From Hydractinia symbiolongicarpus (Eukaryota; Cnidaria; Hydrozoa; Anthoathecata; Hydractiniidae): 64,000 nt of DNA. How positions within the stretch are numbered: position 1 is the stretch's first letter; the number at the start of each line of letters is the position of its first letter. The position numbers and the translations under genes are program-made. The DNA lies in the NCBI RefSeq assembly GCF_029227915.1, contig NC_079885.1, forward strand, positions 24,429,001-24,493,000, in the 5' to 3' direction. Shown one piece after another: positions 10,821-23,660 of this stretch. The notes under the pieces are model-generated. The model saw only the letters and a list, made by a program, of their open reading frames with translations, did not search any database and had not been told where the DNA came from.

Positions 10821-13800
10821 ATGTCTCTTGTATTGTTAACAATCATACTATACCTGTATGTTTTTGTAAAAATCATTATTTTTTATTTTTTTATTGTCAC
10901 CTTAATCACTAAGTTTAAGCGCATATTTTGATTAGTTTTGTAAAACATTTCGTCAGATATATTTCGGCTGGAAGCACTTATCTCAGTACTAGCATGTTTT
11001 TAGGTATGACTTCAGCGAAGCATCAACTTGCAAATCAAAGTATAAATGCAAAGAAACCAACACGTCCGCTACATTTGCTTACATCAGCATGAATAAACTC
11101 AACAACACAAAGTTGAATGGAACCATACTATCAACACATTATGTTGAAAATACTACAAGATGTATTAAACTCTGCGCAATGCATGATGGATGTGTTTCAA
11201 CTAATGTTGGTCCAAACAACGGATCAAATTTTGTTTGTCAATTGCTTGGTGGTGACAAATACACGAATCCAACTTTACTTGTCAATGCTACTGGATGGTC
11301 GCTTTTTACGACAGCTGTAAGTTTTTAAGATATAGTGGCCAAGAAAAGGAATTTGGTGGGATATTCTCTTTCATGCAATGCAGTAACCGTTTAACTATAT
11401 AACCCCCCAAAAACGGATCTAAAGCGGATGAAAAACGAAAGACTATGTAGGGGATTTATAATTTCCAAATCCATTGGTAATAGTTTTAAGGCAACATTTA
11501 GGAGTAAAAAACATACGATCGACTTGAGATACACTAGGAAAAACGGTTGGGTAATTATACACCAATAATATTCAAGTTTAATTGAGCCTCAAAAAATTGT
11601 CTAATTTTTTTTTTTTAATACTGTTTTATATTTGTACAAATGGTAAGGTGATATGTCTGAATAGTTATGTAGGATTATTTTTTCACTTCGATAACATAAT
11701 CACAATTATTTTCAATGACTTAATTAGAAGATCTTTCTATATTCAACCTTCAGACCAGATGCGATAACAATCCATGCAATGGAAGATGTTTACCACAAAA
11801 TGAAACCTTCAAATGCGCTGCTTCCTTAAATCGTAAGTTGAGTATTTTAAAAAAAGTTGATACCTTCGAGAAAACGTGTATAAGTTGAGTCATGGCAAAT
11901 TTATTGTAACGATCAAGCTTCTTTTAACTCTCACGTGCAAAATTATTTGTATAATATGTGCACCAATTCATCTGAGTGATGCTTCAGCTCGGAAAATTCC
12001 TGCGTATTAATAAACATGTTTTTGAAAGCCGTGATTCATTGGATATATTCTGTTTTAATGTCAACAACATGGTGACACGCTAGGGATTTTAATTTTGCGC
12101 AAAATACTATTTTATTTATACCCCCATGTCGTATTGTTTCTTTTGGTCTCTTAAAGGTCTGATCCAACAGCTGCTTTTTGTTTTTATTTGCTTAATTTTG
12201 TTAGTATAGAATTGACTTTTTCTGGAAATCTTATCTCATTTTATTTTATTTTGTTTTGTTTGTTTGTTTTTATTTTGCAATGTATTCACAGGATGTACAT
12301 TTCAAATATCATATCTATTATAAACGTGTGTAGGATCTCATTGCTCTCGTTGAGTTTAATTCATGGATTTTATTAGCATCTGTAGCTTATGACCGGCCTT
12401 TACTAAATTTCACATTTGATAAAGACTTTGGTTGCTCTGGTTGCCACGTTACAGCACATTGGGGAGATGGAAAACGAATAAATGTTCCTGACCGGATGAA
12501 AAAAGTATTGTATTTTCCTGAAAAAAGTGAAGGAGAACAAAGGCTTTTATTTCCCGGGGGATGCTTTAGGTGAGGATGTTTTTATTTACATATATATTAT
12601 TGTGCTAAAAGTGGATTTACAAAAAAGAATAATTTTTTTCTCGAAGCAAAATAAAAAATTTCCTCAAAAGGTTTAAATATCTGGGTTTATGGTTCGAAAT
12701 CCGTAATATATTTCAAAGCGTTTAGCTTCAACAACCATCATGATCACGTCAATATGTACAAATGCCTAAATATCGTTTGGTAAAGCAAATGTTTTATAAA
12801 ATAATACACATGATAAATAAATTGAAACACATTTGTAATGCTTAAACAATTCTAAAGTGAAGGATTGAACAAATTTATTCCGCGGATTAATATAAAGCAA
12901 AATCGACAAAGGAAAAAAGACATCCTCAAAAAAGCGTATTTTCAAAACTCGTTTTGGACTGTCCAGTCTGTTTATTTTTTTTACCTAAGTGCTTTAAAAT
13001 CCAAACTAGAAATGCTAGTTTGACTGGTTCTTTTCCTGGAATATTTTTGGTAAGGTTTTGTCACATCAGTGTTCTACGATGTCCTAGCTAGTAAAATTCT
13101 AGCGAAAAATATTATAACATCACGGCTTATTCCAACACTATTACACTCCCCTTTATATTAAATATCAATATCCAAATATTCAAATCTTTCGGGGGAAATT
13201 AGGTAACCAAATTAATTATCAACTTTTAGACCAACTGGCAAACCTTAGTATAAATTTTTGTTTGCTTTATTTAGAGATTTAACACCTGCGTTTCCTAGAA
13301 ACTGCGACAGTGATGGATTCATATTTTCATTTTGGTACAGAACGTTCATGCGTTCGCTTGGTTCAGTGTTTGTTTTAGATCATTTGGTGAACGGTTTTTT
13401 AATAACTTTGAAGGAGAGAAATGCAAAAACAGGAACTGCGTCATGGATTTTTGTTCTTCGAACTACCCAACATGAGTACCGTTTTCTGAATTACCAAGGT
13501 CCAGACGCCTCACAATGGGTGCATTTACTTCTAAAATTCGATGTTGCGAATGACTTGTTTTCTGTTTATATTAATGGCAACCATTCAATTGATGGGATAA
13601 AAAGGAAAAGAGAGGGCGGTGGTATGAATTTCCATTAAATTATAATCCTTTGTATCATTTGATAACACAATTTTAACATTTTGTCGATGAAAGTCTTTTA
13701 CTATCTTGTCAAAATTCAATGAATTAACTATCGCCATATAATATATAAGAAATGCCATTAAAATAAATCCATTTCAAGTTAGGATTTTTTTTAAATGTCA

Positions 13801-14564
13801 AAAAAAAAACTTTATCAAGAAACCTTATATTGAAAGCGAAATGAATTATCACTGACTAGTCGGTGGCCTGTGGAAAAAAGGACGGCGAAGCATTGCATTG
13901 CGTGCTCCTTGCTACTTGCGGTATCATTTTGCGTGACAGACAGACAGACGTATACGGGTATTATAATATGGCTGAATGATTCTGATATATTTTGCATTGT
14001 AATCAGTGTCTCTTTTGTTATTCTTCTTCAACTTAAAGCTGTTTCTTAAGAAATGTATATTTCAGCTTCCTTTTCTAGTCATTCTTTTGATCCAGTGTAA
14101 AGCAGTTCCCTACTCAAGAAGCTAGAATATGAGAATTTATTTGAGAGGGTAGTCACTCTCACAAAACTATACAACATTTTTAATGATGGAGTTAAAACAA
14201 ACTGTTCGGTTTGCCTACTGTATTGAAACATGAGATGTTTTTATTTATTAAAAAAAAATTTATTTGAAAACATTTTAGGTTTATATCATGCAAATCATAT
14301 AAAACTGGCTTCTGTCGGCGTATATGGTAAAAGATACTACGCAATGTTTGATGACATGGTGTATTATAATCGTTTGCTTACAAATGAAGAAATTCTCAAC
14401 CTGCACAAAGTAAGTTTAAATAATAACTTTCTTCTCTAAAAAATTTTCTAGCCATTACCTCCATCTCTCGTTAGTAACTTTATTGTCACTGTACCCGCTT
14501 ATCTTAACGTTAACCTCAAATTCTTTTTCTTTCTTTTTATTTTCAGGAGCAATCAACGCATTGA
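10821..14564 (+). CDS. Secreted PAN-like / EGF / laminin-G-like protein
   Basis: Seven exons join with exact phase agreement: 10821-10855, 11004-11316, 11754-11832, 12386-12569, 13275-13621, 14279-14409, 14547-14564; 368 aa. The first exon, MSLVLLTIILYL, is a signal peptide. Residues about 19-116 have the cysteine pattern of a PAN/apple-type module (CIKLCAMHDGCVSTN, then a late Cys in FVCQLL). Residues about 117-140 are an EGF-like segment (CDNNPCNGRC, then TFKCAA). Residues about 145-363 form a concanavalin/laminin-G-like beta domain, with DGFIFSFWYRT, a central WVHLLLKFD, and a final MFDDMVYYNRLLTNEEI typical of LamG_3 C-termini. The protein ends five residues into the last exon. This architecture suggests an extracellular adhesive or carbohydrate-binding protein; the ligand is unknown. 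No orthologue name can be given. Domain identity is from pattern recognition only. Confidence 0.82.
13855..13973 (+). mobile_element. Short repeat, ACTAGTCG...GTATTATAAT family, copy 1
   Basis: Starts ACTAGTCGGTGGCCTGTGG and ends GACGTATACGGGTATTATAA, inside an intron of the laminin-G-like gene. A second full copy is at 31874-32001, partial copies are at 38514-38550 and 52736-52825, and the terminal motif occurs inverted near 46410. No coding capacity is visible. It behaves as a short dispersed, MITE-like element. Confidence 0.6.
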
Positions 14565-17236
14565 TGAAAAATATATATAAATCATGGTGCAGAGACAAAC
14601 ATAACGTTCGTATGACATGAGATTTGAAAAAAGAAACAAATTGTTTTAACGGCTTACATTCACATATTTTTATTTGTTGTTAAGCACGAAAGTAGACAAA
14701 AAAAAGTTTGCTGTAACATGTTTAATTTTTTTTTATATTATTGTTTGCGCACAGTTAATTTGAAAACTACAGTCTTTTTTTAAACTACGAATTAATTTTT
14801 GAACTTTTACGAAAACCTAACTTTAATTCAACCCATATTTGTTGGAAAGTTATATTATGAAAAGAACCAGCAGCGGATTTAGGATTTTTTTCAGTGGTGC
14901 GAAATATCTTTGAGAAAACTAAATCAGCTGTTAGTGTGATCAACACAACTGGGGGTGTGGAGGACGTTGTACACCAAACAAACGCCCTCTAACGTCTCAC
15001 AGCAGTTAAAAAGAACTCCTGGGCTTGTCCATGTGAGTTGGTAAAGTTGTTAATTTTACTTCAAATTCTATATTTTTACAATTTAATTCACAACATAAAC
15101 CATGGGTACCGTGACGTACTCGTCATAACGGTTATACATTTTTACGATCGTTTTTTATATAATTCCAGCATGTCTTACCAGGACGTCTAAATTGTTAACG
15201 AAACTTATTCAATCTTTTTTTTTGCTAATGTCCAAATGTCAACTTGCAAAAAATGTCTATCATAAACCGCAACACAAAGACAATACTATCCCTAAAAAAA
15301 TTAAACCAGTTATGGTTTAATCCTCCCTCTAAAAAATCTAAATTTAAAAATTGCGTGTCCGCATGCTATGTTAGCTGAACAAGTCGACACTTACTTTTCC
15401 GTATGTGTGAACATCGACGCAAAAACAGTATTGTTTTAATGCTTGTAACTGTGAATCAACCATGAACAACGTCAACATAATTTCATCAACAATTCGATCA
15501 TTAACGTATTTAATGACTCCCAACTCTCTGGATTAATGAACTGAAATAGTAAATACAAATGACAAATTTTGAATCAGAGCATTAAGTTGTAATTGTAACG
15601 ACTACAAGATTTTTTTGTACGTCTAGTCTGAATTTATGTTTACTGTTTTTTAACTGTGCATCTTTTTAGTTATAGCCTAATGATGATATAAATATATTAA
15701 AATAAATTGGAAGAATATGAGTTGATAGACCTATTTCCATATCTATTTGGTTCCGCGAAATATGCATATTCAAAATGCAGAATAACACGAAAACGAGATT
15801 AGTTATGAGCAAAATTTTAGTTTGCAGCGAAGTAGTGCAGATATCGTTTGTTTACTTGCAATATTTGCAAAATTAATTTGTCATACAGATTGTTATTAAC
15901 ATTTGATGATAATATGAGATAATAGCATGCATCATTGGGTAGTTCTAATGCTTTTGTTTATTATTCTTCGTGGTAAATGAGCTAGGTATTAGCTAGCTTT
16001 GAATATGATATGAGTAGCTAACTGACTGACTTGTTTCAAACAACCTTGAAATTTCAAAATGTTTACCAAAATTGGCGATGTTGCTGGTATATATCTTGTG
16101 TCCAGTTATTGAGTGTACTTTATTTTTCAAACAACATCTGTGAAAATAACATTAGCCAGACTTACTGACAGTGGTTTTAAAATAGTAGTTGTGTTGACCT
16201 TGCCTTAAATTGTTAATTTTTTTTTTAAGTGAGGGTAGTTTGGGAGGTATTTATAACTCACATTTTACACATTTGTGATTTTAGAATTAGGATACTAATT
16301 TGACTTGATGGGAAAAGTTGGACTTTAAACCTTTCTTGGAATGTTCTTCCTTATTTGTGTTAAATTTTAAGCCTCTATCATAGATTTAATTTGGTTAAAA
16401 AAATTATCTAAAACTTTAAAATATAAGGTTGACTAAAAGGATTTCTTAAATTTTGTATTCAGAGAGTTCCCATCTCGGTATTTTTTTCAGGCAAATAAAA
16501 TTGTCCAGTGATTGGTCAGAGACAAATTATTTCTTGAGAGGATCACTTTACAAAAAAATTAAAAAATTGTTGGTTAAAAAAACACAAAACATTTACTGAC
16601 ATAATGTCTAGAATTAAAGATATTTTTTTTAAAATTTTGTCCACCAAATGCTTGTCATATCAAACTTTAATAAGTGAAAACAATTTACTTTGATAAGTGA
16701 AAACAATGTGAATTTTTTTGTGACGTCCAAAACAAAATTTTTGGTTTTGTATTTTCACTTTGGAAATATTTCATTGAGATTATTTTCTGTAAATAAACAA
16801 TTGGAATAATTCTGCAAGATTAATTTTCAAGATTTCAAAAAAGCAAGAAAACAAAATACATAAGGATCTGGTTTTTAAGAACATTGACACTAAAAGTTTG
16901 ACAAAAATTAAGCACGTTTACAGCTGAAATCTAGACATCATTATAAGAAAGTCTAATTTTATTTTCCTTTTTTGAATAAAAACCTAAAAAAATAGGGTGC
17001 CATTTAAAAAAAGAAGGGGATTTATTATAGCTCTGTGCTCTATCAATTCATAATACTTAAGGGTTAATCATCGCAATGTTTGATACAAATGTACGATTAT
17101 TAACAGTCTGTAAGAGAGGGAGTAGTGACAGAGGGAGTGCGACAGTTACATAATCACAACAGCCAATACCAAAATATTAATTTTAAATATCAGTTTACGC
17201 AACAAATGTTGAAAAATGATTTGTTGGTAACTCATG

Positions 17237-17476
17237 CAGCTAAGCTATAGCTACAACCCTGGAAAAATGCTTGTGAAAATGCTATAAGAAAATCCAGCCT
17301 TTGAAATCTCTTTTCTGTGCCATCCCCTTTCCCCTGAAGTCAATGTTATTTTTTTTTAGGTTTCTGGAATTCTGTTAGCATCAGTCAAGCATATTCAATA
17401 TTGATTTTTGGGGAATTGAGAGCTCAAAATGGTATTTACAATATGTTTTTCCAGGGTTATAGCTTAGCTGCTGGCT
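17237..17476. mobile_element. Inverted-repeat element, 240 bp
   Basis: GCAGCTAAGCTATAGCT followed by CCCTGGAAAAA (17237-17268) is inverted as TTTTTCCAGGG then TTATAGCTTAGCTGC (about 17446-17474). No open frame is present. Typical MITE structure. Confidence 0.55.
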
Positions 17477-17536
17477 ACTTTTTGGCTTAGCTATACTAAC
17501 AATCTAATTTTTTAACTGATCAGAAGTAATATAAAG

Positions 17537-17800
17537 TGCCACTGAGCGTTAGTAAACTGTATATTGAGTTTTAGTTCTAAATTTACTTGGAAACAGTAAA
17601 TAAAAATGTATTCACATTATTCTGAAAATGGGGCTAGGTTTAACGTGGCTAGGAGGTTATAGAGGTTTAGCTAGCTAGCTAGTTAGCTAACATATACCAA
17701 AAGATACGCCCCTAAAATCTGCAATATTTTAATTTTTTTTGTCACATTACCACTACCAAAACCCTCTTTATAACTGTGTTAACTACGATTGGATATGGAT
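17537..17800 (+). repeat. Dispersed repeat, copy 2
   Basis: Homologous to 603-790: CCACTGAGCGTTAGTAAACTG, GGAAACAGTAAATAAAAATG and CTCTTTATAACTGTGTTAAC appear in the same order. A GCTAGC-rich stretch of about 80 bp is additional in this copy. Confidence 0.55.
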
Positions 17801-18466
17801 ATGAAAATAGGTCTATTGTTGAATTGTATGAAAAACATGGGGCTGTAGCTACGCACTTCTTCCAAGTTAAGATGTTGAAATAGATTTGTAGGAAGCTGAT
17901 TTATTTTGAAAACAACGAACGCTCTTAAAACAAACTACAAACAACAACAAACTTTTTAGTCAACTTATTTTCGATATTTAATAACACACACACAAAACAA
18001 TATTAAGCAAAAATATTTAATGTGTAAAATAAACCTAGAAACATTTTTATGAATGGGATGGCATCTGAAAATTATGATGGCCCAGTTTAATTGTGTGTAA
18101 TCTAAAAATATGATAAACTATCCATTCTGTGTGTAACTTCCTTAGCACAATAAATAAACAAACAGTTTTGCATAAAAATAGTTTGCCGATTGTTGTTGTT
18201 TGGTTCAGAATTCATAATTTTCTTTAAAAAACTTTGGCAGTCTCCTTAAAAATGCCTAATTTATAAAATTTAAAAAAACATAGTCAATACAGATTATTTT
18301 CATCAGATTGACCTTAAAGCACCTCATTACAAGTTTAAAACCAATATCTTAAATAAATAAATGGCTAACAGACTATTTCTCTGATAATACACTAACTGTG
18401 TCTGTTTTTGACAAGCAAATTAGATGTGTTCTTTTCCTTCAAAATAACTGTGATCGTATGCCCTTT

Positions 18467-18892
18467 TTGTCACGAAAACGACGAGCTTTTGGACCTTGGC
18501 AGGCCATCAAATGGATTGTTCCGTAAAGCAGACATGGCAAAAACTGCAAGTTGCGCATTTTTAAGCTTGTTTACTTGGTCTGCAAAATCAAAGCTTTCGC
18601 CTGCTAGCCGCGGGGTTTTATCAGGATGATTCTACTTAGCCATATGTAGAAAAATAACTAAAAATCCACCTCAGCTCAAATCACCCAATAATTTAATGTT
18701 TAGAACTGTAGATCCGTGCAGTTTATTCACAGCAAACTTAGGTCAGGTAGGTTATTTGGTTAAATTCAAACTCTTAAAATTTACTAATCGCATCCGACGT
18801 CAGCATGGCCAATGTTTTTTAATTCCAGAGCGTTTACAAAGGTGACAACGTAGCTATCTGCTGCATAGATTTCGCGAGTGGACACATCTTAA
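18467..18892 (-). pseudogene. Two coding-like fragments, unidentified
   Basis: On the minus strand, about 18892-18793 reads STREIYAADSYVVTFVNALE then a short continuation to a stop. About 18635-18470 reads HPDKTPRLAGESFDFADQVN, continues as a helix-rich segment containing AVFAMSALRNNPFDGLPRSK, and ends at a stop. Both look coding by composition, and possible acceptor AG sites precede each, but no connecting frame or start was found. HPD recalls the J-domain loop, yet what follows does not look like J-domain helix III. It could be a decayed transposon protein or exons of an unrecognised gene. Confidence 0.25.
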
Positions 18893-19565
18893 CATTCTAA
18901 CAAAACTTAATCTAAAAATGGTTGTCTCTTTATCGTTTTATATGATACAATCCACATATTGAAACTAAAATGCTCTTTGTACGTAAAAACTTAACACGTA
19001 ATAAAAAAAGAAGTTTAAGTGAAGGTGATGTTATTATTTGATCGTGAAAATACAGTTGTTAAAATGTGAAAATCCGTAATTAATTATAGTGCCGTGTCAT
19101 TGCATATATGTGTAGAAGTGTCAACCCGAAATCTCTTTGTGATTTGCTTCACTGAAATAGTGTTAGCCTTGTTATATTGGTTCCCACGTCTGGCAAAACA
19201 TCTTCGTCCAAGATATCTTCCAAAATATTGGCCAAGGTTTCTTCCGTGCTGTCTCCAAACGCGCGTACTACAAAATATAAAGAAGATACAAATATAGCAA
19301 GATACTGCCATATTTTAAATAACAACTTAATTGCTGTATTGCTTTTTCGGCGTTCACCATCACTAGCATGTAAATAAAACATGGCATGTTAAAGAAAAAA
19401 AAATTCCCATAAAGTAAATATCAGATGTCAAGGGACTCTTATGCCACTATGAGTTTCTTTAGAAGAAAATTATTTTTAATCAACTACTGACTTCTTTTAA
19501 GAATACGATACAATTTAAATCTATTGCAAAATATAAGACATACATTCTGAAAAACGTGGATATAC

Positions 19566-21400
19566 ATTTGAACACTGATATAACGTGTTTAATTGGCCAA
19601 TATCAACTTTAGATAGTTTGTCGCCTCCTAACTTCAACAATCTGTTTCTTTTCCATACAATAGTTGGTCGACCATTCTTGCTGAAGGAGTATCTAGTTTA
19701 AAGCAGATAATATATCATATAATAATATAATATATCATATATAGTATATTTCCAAAAACAAATTACTTTGAATTGGTCAGGGCTTTTACATGGTAAAAGA
19801 TTCAAATATAGATAAGAACGTACTTTCCGTATTGCATAATGCTCTTTCGATCGTACGGATATCCAAAAGTATTACCATTGTGACTCTTATCGAATGCGTA
19901 CTCAAATCCTAAAAATATTACCGCATTATAGTCAAGCAGAGTATTACGATCATAATTTGCTATTTTAATCGCGAATGAACCAATTATTATCTTTTCTGTT
20001 AATAATGATTTATCAAAAAGGTTTCTCTCTATTTATTAAATTCTTTCCTATACAGAACGTAGTTTTAAGCTAAAAACATATTCATTAAACTACCTGATTT
20101 CACATTTTGAAGTTTAACATCAACATAACTGTCACGATCTGGTCGAGACTGCTCGTGGTGAAAACCTAAAATAGAATAAAAAGATTATCCATACTGTAAT
20201 ACTAAATTTAGCATTAAAATTTATCATTTAATACTAAAACCAGGAGGTTTTTTAATTAATATCGCCATTACAATTGCACCCAAAATCTCAGTATTAATCT
20301 CCGTCGAAGTAAACCTCGTTACTTTATACCAACAGGTGGGCAAAGATGCACGAAATACAGCGATGCAGGGACTATGTACAATCGAGATTTATTGTGGAAT
20401 TTCCCACGGGCTAACACCTAACTTATTATAAATGTTATAACGTTTAGTGAAGACAATGTTGACAAAAGATTACCCAAAGCGTGGTAAACTTCATGAGCAA
20501 TAATTGAAAGTGTGTCACAACCAGATCCTAGGCTGATGGAACCTCCAAAAAAAGTCATGCCAACATAAGAGTTGCAGCTGAAATTAAAAAGTTGTATTAT
20601 AGAATGATTTAAAGAATAATTGGTTTTGAGATTGAATTAAAGTTGCAATTTACGCGTTTCGCCCTTGCGTCGAGTTCCCATGCCACAATAAGATACAAAT
20701 AGGTTTGTTTTGGCTGAAAAAGAGAAACTATACCTACCCATTTCCTTTATAAAACCGAATATATTTTTCATCGTTGTCGGTTTTTCGTACCAACCGAATG
20801 CACGATATTGCTTGCAAAGCAGTCGCTACTTCAGCAATACGATTTTCGGCGAGCTTACCTAAGAAACGAATGAATAAAATTTGATCGTGGTAGTTGTACA
20901 CATACGCAATTGTGAGTAAGGTAACGTATAAGAAAATAATAAAACTTACCTAGCTTTTGAGCTCCATCTGCAAATCCATACGGCACACGAACTAATCCAT
21001 CATCACCTTTCGGCCATAAATGAACTGCAGATATAGTATCACGTTTCATTTCTCCGTTACGTATTGCTTTCTCCCAAGATCTTGGCAGAACAATATCTCC
21101 TTCGAAGTTATTGCTTCTTGCTATACGAACATAGAAAAAAGCGCAATGATGAACATCTCATTGCATGTGTCCTATTAAATTGTTTTTACTAAAATCATGC
21201 TGGAATTTACCTTCGTTGTTGATTTTTAATATTTTATCGAAAACAGATGCTCCATGACAGCTCAAGACAACTCCAACTATCAAGAGAAATGCTAAAAGTA
21301 AAAAGTAAAAAAACTAAATTAGAGAACCAAACATTTTGATAATTTTTTACCTTAAAAAAAATTTTGTGAACTTACCTGAAAAATTAGTATTCATCATCAT
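19566..21400 (-). CDS. Astacin-family zinc metalloprotease
   Basis: Eight exons in transcript order with matching phases: 21400-21376, 21291-21211, 21120-20950, 20858-20738, 20577-20474, 20165-20094, 19908-19824, 19692-19566; 262 codons to the last resolved donor. MMMNTNFS plus AFLLIVGVVLSCHGA is the signal peptide. A short propeptide holds FEGDIVLP, the aspartate-switch motif that masks zinc in astacins. The catalytic domain starts near LWPKGDDGLVRVPYGF. Zinc ligands sit in HEVYHALGFHHE (His161, Glu162, His165, His171) and the Met-turn is SIMQYGKYSFS (Met216, Tyr218). The conserved end, DIGQLNTLYQC, is present. Role: secreted endopeptidase acting on matrix or precursor proteins; the substrate is unknown. 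The C-terminus is unresolved: a GTATAT donor follows Cys260-Ser-Asn, while reading through would stop at 19521. No ShK or CUB module is visible. Confidence 0.93.
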
Positions 21401-23511
21401 GTTGAATTTTTACTTCAATAAAAGTTATTTCGCTTGGGGCAATATTTATACTCCCTGTGAAAAAGCAAACGTGCTTTTCGTAACAATAATATCCTGTTTA
21501 TCAACTGATTCTCTCTTTGCTGTTAATTCAAAAGCTATTCTTATCAAACAGTATCTGCTTCTTCTTCCCCTTTTGTCGCTGGCATTCATGATGCACCCAA
21601 AAGAATGATTGCAGATGAACATGATGTATTAATAATTTGTTTACTTTACAAAGCAATTGACAGATTTCTTTAAAAAATATACAATAATTTAGTATACGTG
21701 CTTAATTTTTTGATTATTTTATCTCAGCAACGAATCTTTTCCGGAAGGGAATTCATATTTCTAATACTCACGACTTGGTAATAAACAATCATTGAATGCA
21801 GATTATTATAATTACTTAATTCAAACACGTTTACAAATCGAGGGGAGTAAATACGTGAAAAAAAAAATCACAAAATATTCTATTTCGCATTTTAATGAAT
21901 CAGTATAAAGATGAATTGATGATTGTTAGAACTAAAGTTTTTGAACACATCAAACATATCTAATTTGATGCGATACAGATGATCAGGTATTATATCAATA
22001 ACCGCGTATCTTAATTAAATATAAATCAAGTGTACGTTAGGTAACTGTTGTGAAATTCTGCGGCCAAAAATCTTAGAAAAGGATATTCTCACCCTAGAGT
22101 TGCAAATGCTTATGCTAGGGATGCAAGGACATAAACTTGAATATAAATCTGATATTAGGCATAACTTCTGTTAATGTATTAAATGTTTCTAACAACTTTT
22201 ATGGGATGGATAAACGGTGTAAATTGATTGTAGAAGAAATCAAGGGGGATCAATAAAAGTTTGAAGAGCACATGAAACACTACTCTATACTACTAACAAT
22301 TTTTAACTTTTATTAATTGTCCGAAGGGCAATGGCTATTAGGGTTAGAGAAAAGTGTCTCCTATTTAAAAGTTCCTGCCTCACTAAAGTGTCTCATGTAA
22401 TACAGTCCCTGGTGACAAAGAGTTCGCTATACCGAAGTGTCTACTATAACAAAGTTCCCCCACGAACACGTATACGCTTTGAGATGGAGTAGCGTTTTAT
22501 AAAAAATACTTTCAAGCATTTTACTTTTGTAGTATATGTGTTTTTTTTTGACTAATCCTATCATTAGAAGCGCAATAGCTTTGTACACATGCGACTGAAA
22601 TGAAATTGCCTTCAAAGACTATTGTAAAAAATATATATTTTGTAATTTTCAGGAATATATCATGCACGAAGCTTGACGAGATACTTTTTACTAAATGTGA
22701 AGGAAATTATATTACTAGAACTAACTCAATCCTCCTATTTCATGGAAAGTGCCCTACTTTATACATTCTCTGGTAATCGTGAAGTTCAAATGAAATAATA
22801 TTAAACAAAAATAAACATATATAGAAAATGTAAAAATAATAGTCAAAAATCACTGTCGATAGTTTTAAGGTTGTTTTATCCTAACCGAAATCATATTTCA
22901 ACTAGAAAAATTCTTAGTATGTACTTTATGATACATGTTTCATAATAAATAAATCGTAGAATCAGAATATAAAGTCTATTTTAGTCAAACGATGACCATT
23001 CAGCAGGAATATTGATTTCACTGAGAATCGGTATATAAAATAGCATCCTTTTTTTGCATAGAAACTGAAGTAAAGATTGGATCGCGCTTTTTTCCGTTCC
23101 GTTTGGTGTGCTACAACCACTTCCAAAAGTATTAACCGACTAACAATAGTATTCATAACTCATTTTTTGCGCTAAAGCTCAGGGTACCATTAAGGTTTTT
23201 TTAATTTTTTTATTTTTTTCACTTATTCATAAATAATGAAAAAACGTCAAAATTGACTTTGGTTCATTTTGTTTTCTCAAAAACACCACAGTTTGGATGA
23301 ATCCACCTTAAATCTCTGTTCTGAATATAACTTGAAAATAGATATAGGCCAAAAAGCCGAGATATAGCACTTTAAAATTAGCATACTGAAAGAAAATCAT
23401 GCTATTTAGATTAATACTAAACATTGAGAAGAAAAATCCATTTAATGCAGTTGTTAATTTTCCATCCCTATAAAATACAAAAAATCAACAAAAAAATCAA
23501 ATTTATGTTAA

Positions 23512-23660
23512 AGGTATCTTTAGAAGGTCTTTTTAAATGTATCTTTAGAAGATATTTTTAAATGTATCTTTAGAAGGTATTTTTTAAATGTATCTTTAGA
23601 AGATATTTTTAAATGTATCTTTAGAAGGTCTTTTTATATGTATCTTTAGAAGGTATTTTA
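23512..23660 (+). repeat. Tandem repeat, about 25 bp x 6
   Basis: Six units of the form TATCTTTAGAAGRTMTTTTT then AAATG, with small length changes in the T run. A simple minisatellite; nothing suggests coding. Confidence 0.85.

Larger units (their letters stand above)
15724..17817. mobile_element. Candidate 2.1 kb element with inverted ends
   Basis: ATAGACCTATTTCCATATC begins near 15726. GATATGAAAATAGGTCTAT ends near 17815 and is its inverse with one mismatch. The interior is AT-rich without a coding region and carries a smaller inverted-repeat element. Only about 19 bp of terminus is convincing, so the whole-unit interpretation is tentative. Confidence 0.35.
14565..19520. other. Intergenic with nested inverted-repeat elements
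   Basis: Nearly 5 kb between the laminin-G-like gene and the astacin gene. The interval 15724-17817 is bracketed by inverted termini and contains a nested inverted-repeat element (17237-17476) and repeat copy 2 (17537-17800). On the minus strand 18470-18890 shows two coding-looking fragments. On the minus strand 19150-19270 holds an acidic open frame that may be a last astacin exon. Confidence 0.5.

Noticed and set aside
18572-18640. J-domain (DnaJ) reading of the HPD motif on the minus strand
   Set aside because: No helix II before the motif and the following residues do not resemble helix III; an in-frame stop lies just upstream.
19094-19377. Plus-strand open frames opposite the astacin 3' region
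   Set aside because: They are antisense shadows without features; the minus strand has the more protein-like composition.
23512-23660. CRISPR-like regular array
   Set aside because: The units are contiguous tandem repeats without spacers in a eukaryotic genome; it is a simple minisatellite.
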